The notes beneath the pieces are model-generated. The model did not search any database and was not told where the DNA came from. It saw only the letters and a program-made list of their open reading frames with translations. Below, in pieces: positions 12,272-25,298 of a stretch of DNA of 54,853 nucleotides; position 1 is the stretch's first letter; every line of letters starts with the position of its first letter. Source of the DNA: Beroe ovata. Its lineage: Eukaryota > Ctenophora > Nuda > Beroida > Beroidae. A program made the translations under genes and the position numbers. The stretch covers positions 141,100 through 195,952 of the forward strand of contig CAMPET010000059.1 in NCBI GenBank assembly GCA_946803715.1, given 5' to 3'.

Positions 12272-15200
12272 CTCTAGTCTGAGAAAGAAAAGCTCTGTGA
12301 ATGGTGGAAACATGACAAATCCTGAAATCTATACTCGGCTCTATGAAGCTGTACAGCATTGTAAATTGAATCAGTTACTAATGACTGTGACTCAAGTTCA
12401 GTGTCGATATTTGTAAAAACAAACTGTTATAATCTCATTGAATCTGGAATGCAATTCGGGAATGAATGTCAGGATCAGATGAAGGATTAGGAAGCAGATT
12501 GGAAGAAAACAATTAAAAATGAATGTTCATGTCCTTCTACGACCTGAAGCCAAGTACCTGTGATGAAACCTATCACGTTTTGTTCGGTTCAACCTGATGA
12601 GATGCTGAACCCAGCCTTTGTTTCCCCTCTTCACACAGGCCTGATCACATGACCTATCGATAGCACGAGAATCATGGATATTTCATTACTGATTTCATTA
12701 TTTGAACCTTTGAACATTGAATACCTACCTCGCAGATAAGGCAGTTCTTTACATATTTTATCCGAATATTTGGCAGCCGATGCTGATTTTATGTTTTATT
12801 CACATAATGATATTTTGACAATTTATTTTAACAGCTGTTGGCGATAAATAGATTCAGAGCATGAAAAAACGATTTTTGTTAAAAGAATTTTTGCTAATTA
12901 GATCGGATTAATTTGAATGTATTAAACAAAAACCGAACATATGATTTCATATGATGGCTGTGCTGTGTGCATATCATTTGTTTATACTAGCAGGAAGTGG
13001 AAAGATAATTGATCAATTATGCAGTTTTATTTACACTATTATTTCAACGTATATCCTATGAAGGATAATGATGGACTAATTGACACCAGACCTAATTATA
13101 ATTCGACACACATCGACGTGCTATTGTTTCAGTCCTTATATCTTGATCAATGTCAAATATTGTGTGTGTTATGTATTGGTTGCTGCAAATGTTTTATTAT
13201 TAATTTCCATACTTAACAATTTCGAGTTGTTACTATAATGGTAATTAGGTACTTAATTAACTGATGGCAATTAGCAATTTATCATCCGTAGCTGATTCGG
13301 TTTAAATTTTCATTCACCGGCGCTATAATTGGTCAGGTAGAGAGAAATTGTGATACATTCCAGCTGTCGCAACTCGAAATCTTCATATTATGCTGCGACC
13401 TCGCCCTTTTCCATTCACAAAAATGCCCGTTTCTATTTTTTCTATTTGCATAACATATTACCATTCATTCCTTCATAAATTAGTAATTATATGATGTGGA
13501 CTATGGCAGGCTAAGGTTGAGATTTTTCTCTTTTCATATTCACGCTTAACGTGCGCACGTCTCACTCGATTTGCACGTGTTTTAGTTTAACGTGATTGAA
13601 TAAAATCACGTTATTAGGTCTTATTCACTTCCACAAAGTTTCCGAAACACTCTCACACGGGTTCTTTCATGATACGTATGCACTTTCAGTTTCAGTTAAT
13701 CCAATTTGAATTATATTCTCATCACATATTCTATATTTCCTTGTGACAGAATTGCAGTCACATAATGTGACAGATTTGAGGTCATATTAATGCATCATGT
13801 GACTTGATGGAATGATATGTCACATGTGGCTCGTGTGTGACACATGGCCAAGCATGCATCGCAATCACATACCTAACGTATGAGGTAGCTCCATATGCAG
13901 TGCTTGTGTTATTTTAAGCTTCAAAAATAGTATTGTATCCCCCTCTAGACATGCTTTGCATTCCTCATTCCATTTTTTGCTATTATATGATTAATTGTTC
14001 CTTTTGGTAATTCGCCGTATCGCTAAACTTAACAAGTCTTTGAACGTGTTTCGTTGGATGCAGTCTTTATTCTAACTTCTAGGAGGGGTATGTTTTGTGG
14101 AATGATTGCTTGATACACTGACACACTCGCTACAAGCACAGTCCTCCTAATTTCTTGAAAACATTTCAACTATCTATTTAATCAAATTAGACGGCGGTAA
14201 ACGGGAATGAGTGTGTCTGTGTGTATGTGTTTGTGTGAGTGTCTGTGTGTGCGTCTGTGCGTCTGTGTGTGTGTGTGTTTGTGTATACAGGTGTTAATTA
14301 CCCATGGATTACCTACTCATTTTTCCACAACGATTTTACTTCAAAAATTCCTTCCGGTTTTTCATCTGTATATTATTTTCACCCGCAATAAATTTTGTAT
14401 TGATTTCGCTTCTTTTATTCGCACTCTCATTTCTTCTCTTCTATAAATTTCACTTTACCGACGTCCCAGTTAATTTCTACTAAATGAGATTCAACTGTCA
14501 TATTATAGGCAGTATAGCTACTGAGAAAAAGAAATTTCCCATCGACGATATTATCACGTGTATCAACGTGAAATGCACAACGTACATTATAACCCCGCTT
14601 AACTATGTAAATGTATCGTATACATTGTATACATTACACAGCCGTAAACCAAATCAAGTTAATCCTAAATAAACAAATAAACATCTGTATTGTATTGATG
14701 AATTTGTGTACATTGTACAATTTGTAACTATAGCAACTACACGTTTCACGTTTGCATATTTCTTATCGGAAGTATTGGCATCTTGCCAGATTTGAATGTA
14801 CCCATACATTTTAAATCTAATGTATACATATGCACATCGTGCCCCTCTCACACACAGTGCACACAGTACACGTCATGCCCCATTTCTGATGGGAAACCTC
14901 ATTGTAGAGGTTTCAATATGCCCGTTAATATGTTATGATATTTCATATTCATCGACATAAGTGTTCATCGTCGAACATATATTATGTTTTGTAACTTATA
15001 CATTCCCCCCCCCTCCCGGCCCCTTNTCATTTGATCAGATGAAGTTCCCACTCTCTATCTCTCTCTCTCTCTTCATTTTGATGTTATTTAAGATCAGATT
15101 TACAGTAGGTATAGTGTTCCTGAAATACCATTCGAAAGTCCGACATTTCCCTTTCTTTTGTTGATTACGTAAGGCAGTTACAGCTGCGCCCCAGGGTCCC

Positions 15201-15516
15201 CATTCGCGATTGCGGTTGAATATTATGTCCATATGTCGTCATTCATAGATCTCCGGTTGTATTTTCTCATTTGTGTTATGTCATGCACTTTTTATTGAAT
15301 CATTATTTCCGTTTATTAAAGGGTTGACATTCCTAATAACGCATTATTTGTTCTTCGGTTTTAGAGAAGTATACCTACACTTTTATTCTTTTTACTGCTT
15401 AAACTATATTATTTCTTTTTGCCAAAACAAAAAGAAATTCGATTATCGCTTTAAATTTCCCAACTGTTTTTCCCACCTCTCAAAACGAAGCTCATCTCTC
15501 TCACACACATCAGGAT
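12272..15516. other. intergenic, no gene seen
   Basis: AT-rich sequence. It holds a degenerate GT run (14207-14285), a single N at 15026 and a CT run near 15055. The scattered short frames have no splice or domain support. Confidence 0.6.
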
Positions 15517-16791
15517 ATGATGCTGCAGAAGTTCCTTTTCCTCCTTGCCCTGGCCCAACTTTCCAGATCCGACACTGTACAGTGTAAAAAGTGCGACGGA
15601 GTTTTCGTGGAGGATACGGCTACCGATATAGCGAAACTGATGTTCACGTCCGCTTTCTCCGTTACGCGTGAGTTATTATGTAACGCGTGTCCTACCACGC
15701 AATTCTAACGTTCTTACTTATAACGCGTGTCTTGTCACGCGGTAGATTATTGCGTGTCACGAAAGTTCTTTCCTAAACGCATAGTGTGGGTACGCGTGAT
15801 TATTTTGCAATTTTACAGGATCGAACCTATATATAACGAGTCGTTATGCCGTGACGCGTGACATGTGCACGATTAAGCGTGCATATAACCACATGTAATC
15901 ATATTGTATCGATATCTCACCACTCATTTCCACCCGTAGAGGATTGCGATACAGCCCCACTCATCGACTGTGCCGGGTCCTGTACTCAGACTCAGAGATC
16001 GCTCCGTCTTGTCTGGAATGACGGTTCCTATGACGACGCTGTGGGTACCTTGACAACGCTACAGTGCGGCGCTGATCAGCCGACGTGTGCTATCTACAGT
16101 AACCCTGAATTCAATATATACCCCGATTCGAGTAGTCTTACCGGCATTACCATGGAATTAGATCACTGTGAGTTCAATGTTTGTCACAAGAATGAATTTT
16201 TTTAACGGTGAATGATTTCAATTGACAAATTTTGAATTGAATTTGGTTGCTATATATTTCTAACAAAAACGATTTCATACGTTGTCCTGCAAAAATCCTT
16301 GTTCAGTGAATATATCATCCGTCTTAGGTGAAGATTTGATGGATGACGATATCCCTCGATCAGCACTGGGACTCCCGGATGATAGCACTGATTCAGAAGG
16401 TGAAACTGATTCCGAAAGCGAAACAGATACAGAAAGTGAAACTGACCCTGAGACTGACTCCGAAACTGATGTTGAAACTGATTCAGGAGTCGATACAGAC
16501 TCAGAGTCAGAAACTGACGAAACATCCGGAGAGAGTAAGTGATTTGTATCTTGAATCACTGACACGCCGGATTAGAAATTGCCGCTGGATTTGAAATTGT
16601 GTTTGTGAGATCCGGAAATTGAAAATCAATTAGATCACGTTATGACCCTTCATAAATCAGGTGGATACGAAGTGGAAGATGAAGATGAATTCAAAGTGAA
16701 AGATCCAAACTCAACATCGATTTCCCAGCTTAGTTCTCTAATCTTATTCACATCCTTCCTTTTCACGAACATCTCATTTCTTCTTAGATGA
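15517..16791 (+). CDS. secreted Cys-rich protein with acidic linker and GPI-type tail
   Basis: Four exons (15517-15667, 15940-16167, 16328-16534, 16661-16791) join with matching phases into 238 residues. The start ATG is followed by a clear signal peptide (FLFLLALA core), with cleavage likely near residue 18. The mature N-terminus has CKKC, then further cysteines up to about residue 127 (DHCED). This recalls Ly-6/uPAR three-finger domains, but I could not match the full cysteine pattern. Exon 3 encodes a Ser/Asp/Glu/Thr repeat built on ETD-S/T-E steps, strongly acidic. The last exon ends in a hydrophobic run (LILFTSFLF) with only LLR after NIS, typical of a GPI-attachment signal; a single C-terminal membrane anchor is the alternative. 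The final exon is too short to show up as an open frame on its own. Function unknown; likely cell-surface. Confidence 0.72.
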
Positions 16792-18013
16792 AAGTATATT
16801 ATGGGAATTTAGCTTCTTTAGACTTGGACGCCGTGTTTTACTTTGGATGTTGAACGTCGATGAAATTTTCATGATTTTTGTGACTTTTTAAACTCTTTCC
16901 TTGAACATAAAATTGATAAATTCGTATAAATCTTCGATCGTGACTTGATTTTCCTTCCCCGACTACATCTGAATTAAACGTGCTAATTCTGGCTTGCTGA
17001 ATTTCTGCTATGCATGGACCTTTTCATACTTGTTGAACTGTTTTGACTAAGTTTCTTATAATTCTGCCTTTCTAGCCATCAATAAAATCTACTGACATGC
17101 CCTAACTTTACTTTAGTCTTTAGACAACGTTTTTGATGAGAATAGTTATGTTAACTTGTTTGATAATGTTTGTTTGATAAGCTCACGATCATTTCTGTGT
17201 CCAATGTACCAACCTCAATTGTAATACGAACAGGTTTTAAAAATTTACCTCATATGGAAATGATATTCCTCGACATCATAAACAGAAACCTTGTTCTTGA
17301 CGTCATAAGATTCAGAGATATATGCTAGTTGTACCTATCACATTTCATTAGTACCAGCTGACAAGCAGGTGCATTATACTAATCGGAAATTACAAAATTT
17401 TGTTTAAAATACGATGATAAAGAGGAATTTTGTGGTAAATGATCCCTAGCTCAAGAAAATGCCATTTAACTTATGATATTTTCACTTTTAATAAGTGTGA
17501 TCATAAATTTCCTTGTTTTTCTCCCTTGACCTATCTTGGTCATTATGAATATGATATCTTTGCGCAATTCGTGACAATATCAAAAACTTCAAATGAAATT
17601 AGAGTTAAATTACAAACTTATGAGTTTATTAGATTAACTCATCAAGCAAGCCGGTTAAAAAGAACCACGAGGAGTTTATTTTATTCACGCACATTTCTTT
17701 TTTTGTAAATCGTTTTGCGGGGTTTTATTCCTGCAACACTTTTCACGGAAGTATCTCTCGATCTCCTTGAGACCCGTGCGCAAAAATAGAAACCTTATTA
17801 TATTTTTCGATTATTCCAACTTTTCGGGAAATATAATATTCTGTGCATAAAATGGTAAGAGCCTATTGTTTTTAATGTTTCCGGTTCCTGATTTTTTCGA
17901 TTTCAAGGTTCAGATTTTTCAGATCTCTAATCAATCCAAGCCAAATAAGGAACATCCAGAGAAATCGAAAATTCTTCGATCAATATTAATCTCTAATATA
18001 GTTTCTGCCATCA
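16792..18013. other. intergenic between GPI-type gene and transporter
   Basis: AT-rich; contains the AATAAA at 17081 and otherwise no coding signal I could support. A missing first transporter exon could lie here. Confidence 0.5.
17081..17086 (+). terminator. polyadenylation signal AATAAA
   Basis: An AATAAA hexamer about 290 bases after the stop codon of the GPI-type gene, same strand. It is the first plausible poly(A) signal seen downstream; assignment is by position only. Confidence 0.4.
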
Positions 18014-18110
18014 GAATCGACTATCAGACTTGAAAACACGAGATGAGGCAGCTGGTGCCGGCTCTACAGCTGATGCAGGAAGTCATGATATCTCAATATG
18101 GGAGGAGAGC

Positions 18111-21100
18111 ATGTTTGAGGAGTGTGGATTGGAATCTGAGGAATCGTACGAGTCTATTCCTATCATTTCAGGTATCGGCAGGAGATGCTGTCAATGACAG
18201 ATCGAATCTGTGTCACCATATTCAGTTATCGGCGCTAACGACACCTATGGGAAGCGAGATAGGGCAAAAATTCGGTCGGCAATCGATTCAGCGTCCAAAA
18301 TTACATAGGAATCGATGGTATGGGTATGAAAACCGGGCAAAAAATTTTCGTCTAATTTCAGATCTCTGCATCGGTGAAAGTGTAATCAATGAACTCCACC
18401 GTTTTATATTCCGTTTTTGGAGGTCTGTAATGGAGATTTAACGGGCACTTAGGACACTGTTCTTCCACCAAATCATCTCTCCTACTCTCAGACTACAAGA
18501 ACCAACCCTCGTTACGATCATATTAAATTAATATTTGCCGTGAAACCACACCCAAAACACGATTTCGAACCCGTGGGAACAAAACCTGCAAAATTACTGA
18601 AAATCAGTGAGACACACTGATCCTAACAATCGGCCCAAAATTTTTTCCAGGAGACATACTAGGAATTAGAGTTCCTGGCTCAATTTTTGACGCAGAATCC
18701 GAATCTGGAGGAATTTTAAGGCTAGCTCCTTAGGAAAACAGTGAAAATTCAGATTCCTTCTCATACGTAGGCTCCGATATCACATTGCAAAGGGCACCTC
18801 AGGGAAGCGAGATAGGGCCAAAATTCGGCCGGCAATCGATTCAGCGTCCAAAAGTTCATAAAAAATCGATGGTATAGGTAAAAAAAACGGGCAAAAAATT
18901 TTCGTCAAATCTATGATCTATAATTTCAGCAAAGAGTGGGGTTCCTAACGGAAGATTGGGAATGATTGGAGCAGCTCTTTTTATCGTGGGAGAGATGACC
19001 GGATCTGGCATTCTCGGTGAGTTTGTGAAATGCTTGACACCACTCCTGTTTACATCATTCCAATTGACACCAGTTTGAATTGACACCTTGACAGCACTTC
19101 TCAGTTTTTGACACCACTTTCAATCTGCTTGACACCACTCCTGTTTACGTCATTTGAATTGACACCAGTCTCAGACAGCACTTCTCAGTTTTTGACACCT
19201 CTATGAATCTGCTTGACACCACTTTCAATCTGCTTGACACCACTTCTTATTCTGTTCTCCATTTGCCAGGCGTTCCCCAAGCCATATCCTACTCGGGGTA
19301 CAGTGGGATTGGACTGATGGTGTTGTGTGTGGCTGTAGCTAGCTACACGGGTCTAGTACTGAGCAGAAACTGGATGCATGTCCGTGATCAGTGAGTAGAT
19401 CATATATTCCGATGAAATTTTGCGTGCTCACCTATGAACATAGCATTTCATACTACCGGGATTTGGGAAAGAGCATACAGACTTAGGGCTTATTAATGTG
19501 AGCGATGTTTCATTCCTAGGAATTATCTGTTGTTATCCTAGATGTTTCACCGCTGCTATTATATGTCGCCTCAATAAGCTTTCATAACACCCCTCATATT
19601 ATAAGTTCACTCAATCCCTCAAATATTAATCATTTCATCCCCTATTTACTCCAGGTATCCACACTGTAGCAAGCCGTATCAGAGGATCGGATACACCGCA
19701 TATGGACAGGGAGGAGAAATTGCAGTCCAGGTATCCCATAATATCACTAACAATTACTCGACTAACAACTTAACAACTGGACTAACAACTACTCGACTAA
19801 CAACTTACAACTGAACTAACAACTACTCGACTAACAACTGGACCTGCTACTCGATAAACATCTTAGCGACTTTAGTCGTAGAACGACTGTAGAACCTCAT
19901 ACTAACATTAACAAAAAATACCTCATAACAACTCATTGTTGTGCTATTGACTTAAATTGGGTCGATTGTCGACTGTCATGTCGTATACCCCTCCCCACAG
20001 ATTTGTGCCACAGTTACACTGATTGGGGGGTGTTGTGCATACATCCTCATAGCAGCCCAGAGTCTTGCTAGATTCCTATGTCTGGTGAGTGTTGCTCTAT
20101 GGTTATCAGCAATCAGCATATTATCTTCGTGATCATGATATACAGGGTGTGTCAAAAAAAGTGGACAAAAGTAAACGTCCATATCTCAGCTTCTGTTTGG
20201 AGTTTCCGAATGAAATTTGGAGGTGTGGTAGGTATCGGTAATAAGTTTTTGCAAAAAAATTTTCAAGTGCCCAACTCGAAAAATGTGGATTTTCCGTTTC
20301 TGAGCCTCAAAAACGTTAGCTCTCAACGGGCTCATGTAGGCCAAATATTGCCCGTAATATCCTGAAAATTTCATCGAGATTGCTCAAAAAACGGCAGAAA
20401 TATACGCATTTATGTAACACAAAATAGCGAATAAATAAACAGCAGCTGAGTTCCTATACACAGTACTACACAGTGACACGCAACACCGTGCGTGTGTAAG
20501 TGTAAACAATATCGCACATTCAAATTGATGTTCTCAAATAATGTAGGCTGATCACCCAAATGCGTGTAGCAATTGATAATGTACCGAATGTCTGGTCAAT
20601 CAATAACTGGCGACACTAAGGCGGGTGTGTATATCAATTTGAATGTGTGCTCTATATGTAGCGATATTGTTTACACTTACACACACACACACACACACGG
20701 TGTTGCGTGTCACTGTGTACTACTGTGTATAGGAACTCTGCTGCTGTTTGTTTTTTCGCTATTTTGTGTTACATAAATGCGTATATTTCTGCCGTTTTTT
20801 GAGCAATCTCGATGAAATTTTCAGGATATTACGGGCAATATTTGGCCTACATGAGCCCGTTGAGAGCTAACGTTTTTGAGGCTCAGAAACGGAAAATCCA
20901 CATTTTTCGAGTTGGGCACTTGAAAATTTTTTTGCAAAAACTTATTACCGATACCTACCACACCTCCAAATTTCATTCGGAAACTCCAAACAGAAGCTGA
21001 GATATNCAAGGAGTCACTGATAGTTGCGATCGCTGCCACAGTCTTCTCTATCATCTTCACTGTCATTATCTTCTCCGGAATCATACTCACGGGGAAACCT

Positions 21101-22884
21101 GACAACTACCAACCGTATCAGGTGAGGAATTCTTCACCTGATCACCCTTTCTTTTTTCACCCTTAATCGATTTTCCGCTGCACGATAATGAAAGATTTTA
21201 GTTACATCAAGGCACTGATGAAAAGAAACTTTACGTCAGTTCTACCACTTCTCATTCCCGATTCTCTGAGTTTCCTGATCACTTATAACATCCCACTGAT
21301 CGTCAGGTGACACCCAAGTCGTGGTTTCTGAGTTTTGGAAAGTTTCTCTTCGCGTTTGGTGGTCACTCCGCCTTCCCAAACTTCCAAAAGGAGATGAAAA
21401 ACCCTCGGAATTTTCCCGGGTCCATCCTCCTTGCATTCCTCATAAAGTTGGTCCTTTACATCCCATTGGGGGTCACAGGGATGCTGTTCTTCGGGGATCA
21501 GCTTCATGCGAACATCCTCAATAATATCAGTGGGGATCTGAGAGGTGAGTTATACCCATAACCCCATGATTTTGGGCTCCTCGACAAACGCCTCACTCAC
21601 TGATTTACTCTCTATTTACTTAGCCCACTCCTCAATCTAGCTCGAACCATCATCACCAAATGAACATTCGTATAGCCCTGATCATGCCCTGATGTTAATT
21701 CCATCCCCAGCAATCAACGTGTCAGTACTAATTCTGGTGGCAGTACAAGCCATCATGTCTGCCACTATTCTCGGTAACCCCGTGGTGGTTATGATAGAGG
21801 GAGCTGTGGGAACACCGCCCGACAGTAAGTGAAATCTGTCATGGGATATGTCATCATCAATGATGTGACGTCACAATAGTGCGATGTCTTGTCCAAAATT
21901 GTATATTGGACATGACATATGATATTGTCTTGATCTTTTGGAATGAATATGACTCATATTTAGGCGTAACATGTCGAAATAAGCGGTTATCTGATGATTC
22001 TTACTAATCGCTGTTCGCACATGTTAGCATGTTGCCCGATAATTTCTATCGGTCACAAACTTGCCGCGCCCTGACGTAACACCCCGTGACATGCACTTCA
22101 AGATAGGGTCCCAATTAGTGCGCGCGTGCGCGTCTCCCAACAGCCATCCCGCCTTTTTCGACCTGTTACGCTCATGATTCTCGAATTAATGAACCCGTTG
22201 AAACTCACATAAAACCTCAATAGGTATCCCACTCAATCCTTTGGGCTTTGATCAGAATTATCCTGACGCTCATAGATGTGATAAATCTCAAGGGATTACT
22301 TCCTACGTCCTACATTTGACATCGTTTCAGGATTGCTAAGTTGGAAACGAGTTCTAGTGAGGTTCTGTAGTGTTCTGGGCGTGGTCATCATTTGTGAAGC
22401 GATACCAAGGTAACCATTGCTAAAAGTTCTGCAGTTATTAATCCTTTTTTGGTGGACAAATATATCACTTCGTGCCAAATTCATATGTGGACAATAATTG
22501 CAAATATTGTGATACCTGATAGTGATCTATCTCACTGCAGGTTTGATCTGATCATGGCACTAATCGGTGGCACTACTATCAACACTGCAGTGTTCATTCT
22601 GCCATGTCTTTTTCATATGAAGCTGGCAAAGAATGATAAATGGCACAAAATGAAGGTTTGTTCATTTGAATAACTCAAAAAAAAGAACTCCATGAAGTTA
22701 GCGGTGGAACAATTTGAAGGTCAGCCATCCAATAATCCAACGTCCATCCCATGTATCTCAGTGATTTCTCATATTACAGATATCATTTGACATCATGGCA
22801 ATACTATTCGGGATTGCTGCCGGATGTGTGTGTACCTACGCCTCCATAGCACACATCGTGGAAAATTACTCTCAGTCAACGTAG
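18111..22884 (+). CDS. amino-acid/auxin permease family transporter (SLC32/36/38-like)
   Basis: Exons 18111-18171, 18930-19016, 19270-19390, 19655-19730, 20001-20084, 21011-21121, 21307-21544, 21711-21824, 22331-22409, 22541-22655 and 22780-22884 give 396 residues with every phase consistent. TM1 carries the family's glycine-rich GEMTGSGILGVPQAI, and exon 7 has FGGHSAFPNFQKEM, a hallmark of the Aa_trans fold. About 10-11 hydrophobic segments follow, ending close to TAG. The protein would move amino acids or related amines, at the plasma or a vesicle membrane; substrate cannot be read from sequence. The start is uncertain: the first exon is open upstream to an acceptor at 18014, so an earlier exon may exist, and the Met chosen is the first in frame. 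Exon 6 abuts a single N at 21006, so its 5' edge is inferred. Intron 5 holds a long foldback element. Confidence 0.85.
18250..18929 (+). repeat. direct intronic repeat carrying a 3' splice site
   Basis: About 110 bases at 18250-18363 (GGGAAGCGAGATAGGG to AATTTCAG) recur at 18801-18929, diverged, and the second copy ends in the acceptor used for transporter exon 2. The first copy also ends in TTTCAG. Confidence 0.75.
19028..19250 (+). repeat. TTGACACCACT minisatellite, transporter intron 2
   Basis: Same dispersed unit as in TRPM introns (GCTTGACACCACTTTCAAT type), ending shortly before the next acceptor. Confidence 0.85.
19740..19860 (+). repeat. ACTAACAACT repeat, transporter intron 4
   Basis: Around eight ACTAACAACT/CGACTAACAACT units. 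The CTAAC core again resembles a splicing branch point. Confidence 0.8.
20144..21005. mobile_element. long foldback (MITE-like) element in transporter intron 5
   Basis: The left arm from about 20144 to 20535 is the near-perfect reverse complement of about 20626-21005, with a short loop. The outer left end reads TACAGGGTGTGTCAAAAAAA, like TA-flanked Tc1/mariner-type termini. The outermost ~40 bases of the right arm are lost at the N at 21006. No transposase frame; the mirrored 62-codon frames are arm artefacts. Confidence 0.75.
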
Positions 22885-23361
22885 AGAGAGGGCTCGGAGA
22901 ATATTCTTGCTGCACAGACTGAATAACATCGCAATGAACGTACACAATGAATACCGCTTAAAATCATGCGCTGAATCTATCAAAAATATCGAGATTCAGA
23001 CTGAAAATTTCGCTGAATCACAGAAAGTGCCAGTCAATTTGCACTTGATTTAATGATGATCGCTCAACTGATATCATGAATCACAATCTGGCATGATTTG
23101 AGGCACGTTGATCCTCTTAGCTGTCATGACGAATCAAACTGACATCCTTGATCAATGTTTCATGTCAATGTCGCACATTTTACCTTACTTCTGCACAGAA
23201 AACTGTTGTCTACTCATTTTGATCCCCATATTGTCATACTGGAGAGTGGAGCATATAATCCAAAGTCCATCGGAGTGCATTTTCTCAGCTCATTATGACT
23301 GATTTTGTTCAGAAGATCTGAATCTGATATTATGAAGGAGTTGCGTGTGTTCGTGTTATTA
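22885..23361. other. convergent intergenic between transporter and ETS gene
   Basis: 477 bases holding the two 3' ends; no AATAAA found on either strand and no other feature seen. Confidence 0.6.
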
Positions 23362-25298
23362 TCAAGGAGTACTAGTAGACGCCGGTCCATGTTTCCCTGA
23401 TTTGGTCTCCGACTTTAGTGCTGACTCACTGAAGCTGTAGACGAACCGGCCCATTCCTTGTCTTCTTTTCAGAATATTCCGGCTGTAGTAGTACCTGCGG
23501 GAATGAGTGTGTCGATCCTTAATCTTGGAAATTTAACGGGTATTATAGTTTGTGGTTGCTATTCTTCCTCGTGAAAGTTTGAGCCGTAATCACCACGTAA
23601 TTGCCACTAGGATCAATACCTGAGAGCTCGACAAAGACTGTCCACGTTGATTCCGCCTCTACCTTTGTACTCTGTCCACAGCTTAGCCACCTGTAGAGTA
23701 CGAATTGAGGAATTTCCTTGTGGTTCGGTAGAATAAGCGTTGATTCGAATTGGAATGCAGTACGCACTGCAGTAACGTCGTGATGATAATCTCACCTTTT
23801 GCGGGTCTGTTAGAATGAACTCCGGAGGGCTTTCAGTCCATGTTATGCAGGTTTCAGATGGATCTCGTATGAGTAGGAGAAGAAACTGCCAGAGATAGAG
23901 TTTCTTAGATCCCGTCTTGCCACTTCCAGTGTCTGCGATCATGTCTTCACTTTCTACAGGGAGATTAGAGATAAATGAAGTTGATGAAGTAGATGAAGAT
24001 TGTCGAATTTGCTGATGGTAGACACTGTTAGGAGACGTTCTGATCCACAGTTAGGCTGGATGTTCATATTTCATAAGTGTCTTCCTATGCGATGAGAGAA
24101 GAAGACATAACATAAAAAGACGTCTTCACACTGCATACCTGTATCATGAGACGACTTATGATTATCTGGTGAGGTATGGACGGGGGAGAGGAAAACCCCG
24201 GGATCTGACCCCTGTTCCTCATCCTCCTTCTCTGAGTCTGTGTCTGTGCTCGTGTCTGAGGTCCCACTGATTTCTATGGAGATAATTTAGCATTGCAATT
24301 ATGAAGGCACTCTGAAATATGTCATTATATCAATATGGCAACTGGCGTGGCAACGGGCATGGCAACGGGCATGGCAACGGTCAATCGCATGAGAAAAAAG
24401 CTCTTACCTCGGTGTAGCTGAGCAAAGAGAATATCGCCCGAGTAGGGGAAGATACTGTTGAACAACTCGGAACTGACGGAGAGATCAGCAGCTGGAATAC
24501 TCCGGGGAAGTTGATCGGACATGAGCCCGCCCCCTGATCGGTGTATGTCGAAATCCTCCAGCAGGTCTTGTAACCGCTCCTGAATATATTGATGTCATTA
24601 AGGGGCGGATTGAAATTTGACGTATTGCCTAATGCCTATCAGTTATTGTTGAATATATAAGCGGCCGGTTCAAATTAACGAATTTTGATTTTCGTTGAAA
24701 GCAGTAATCATTGAGGACTATCGATGCATTTTGACGTAATCATTGACACAAGAAGTGACTCAGATATAGCATGCACCTGTAGCTCAGTATCCTCTACTGA
24801 AGAGGCATGATGTGTTTGGGTATCAGGAGAAAGTGGAGATCCCGCAGTATACCCACAACTCATATTGAACCCGGGATATAGGTACTGATCAGCAGCCGGG
24901 ATCATATGATCCGGCCCTAGCTGCTCCTCCTTGATATTGACACCGTTCAGGGTGGTGTCACTGGTGGTGGTGTCAGGGTCTGGGGACAGGTGCTGGAGCA
25001 TGTGGTGGTGGTCTGCCGTGTTTCTCTGAGGCGGGAGAAAAAGTGAGTGATGAGTATCTTGCATGATATATGAGGCAGCAGACTGGGATTAAGGGAAGTT
25101 ATTTTACATGGAACTTTTGCATTCTGGTTGCATTTGTAATTTCCCTGGACGCTTTCAAACCTGCTGATCCAGTTCAATATCCGATAGAAGGGAAGATATG
25201 GAGGGGAGCATGAGGAGAATGTTCAATTCTGATTGTTCGGTTGTCAGGAATTGGTTTACCAATATGTCTTCCTCTGTCTTTACATAATAAGGCACCAT
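23362..25298 (-). CDS. ETS-domain transcription factor
   Basis: Seven exons on the minus strand: 25161-25298, 24777-25025, 24408-24579, 24139-24273, 23796-23953, 23620-23690, 23362-23494. They give 351 residues with all phases matching. The N-terminal two thirds is acidic and Ser/Thr/Pro-rich (TDTDSEKEDEEQGSDPG), a likely activation region; no Pointed domain is seen. The ETS domain is C-terminal, from about residue 245, split over three exons: KKLYLWQFLLLLIRDP with its conserved Trp, then KLWTEY, then CRALRYYYSRNIL with the two DNA-contacting arginines. It ends 45 residues after the last splice. ELF/ESE-like and SPI-like subfamilies are both possible; the YYYSRNIL segment favours ELF/ESE. It is convergent with the transporter, 477 bases apart. 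The start Met (MVPYYVKTEED) is the first after an in-frame break. Confidence 0.88.
24335..24380 (+). repeat. 12-base ATGGCAACGGGC repeat, ETS intron 3
   Basis: Four near-identical units just downstream, on the gene's strand, of the exon ending at 24408. Confidence 0.8.

Noticed and set aside
20186-21000. Two identical 62-codon open frames on opposite strands
   Set aside because: They are mirror images made by the arms of the foldback element and have no other coding support.
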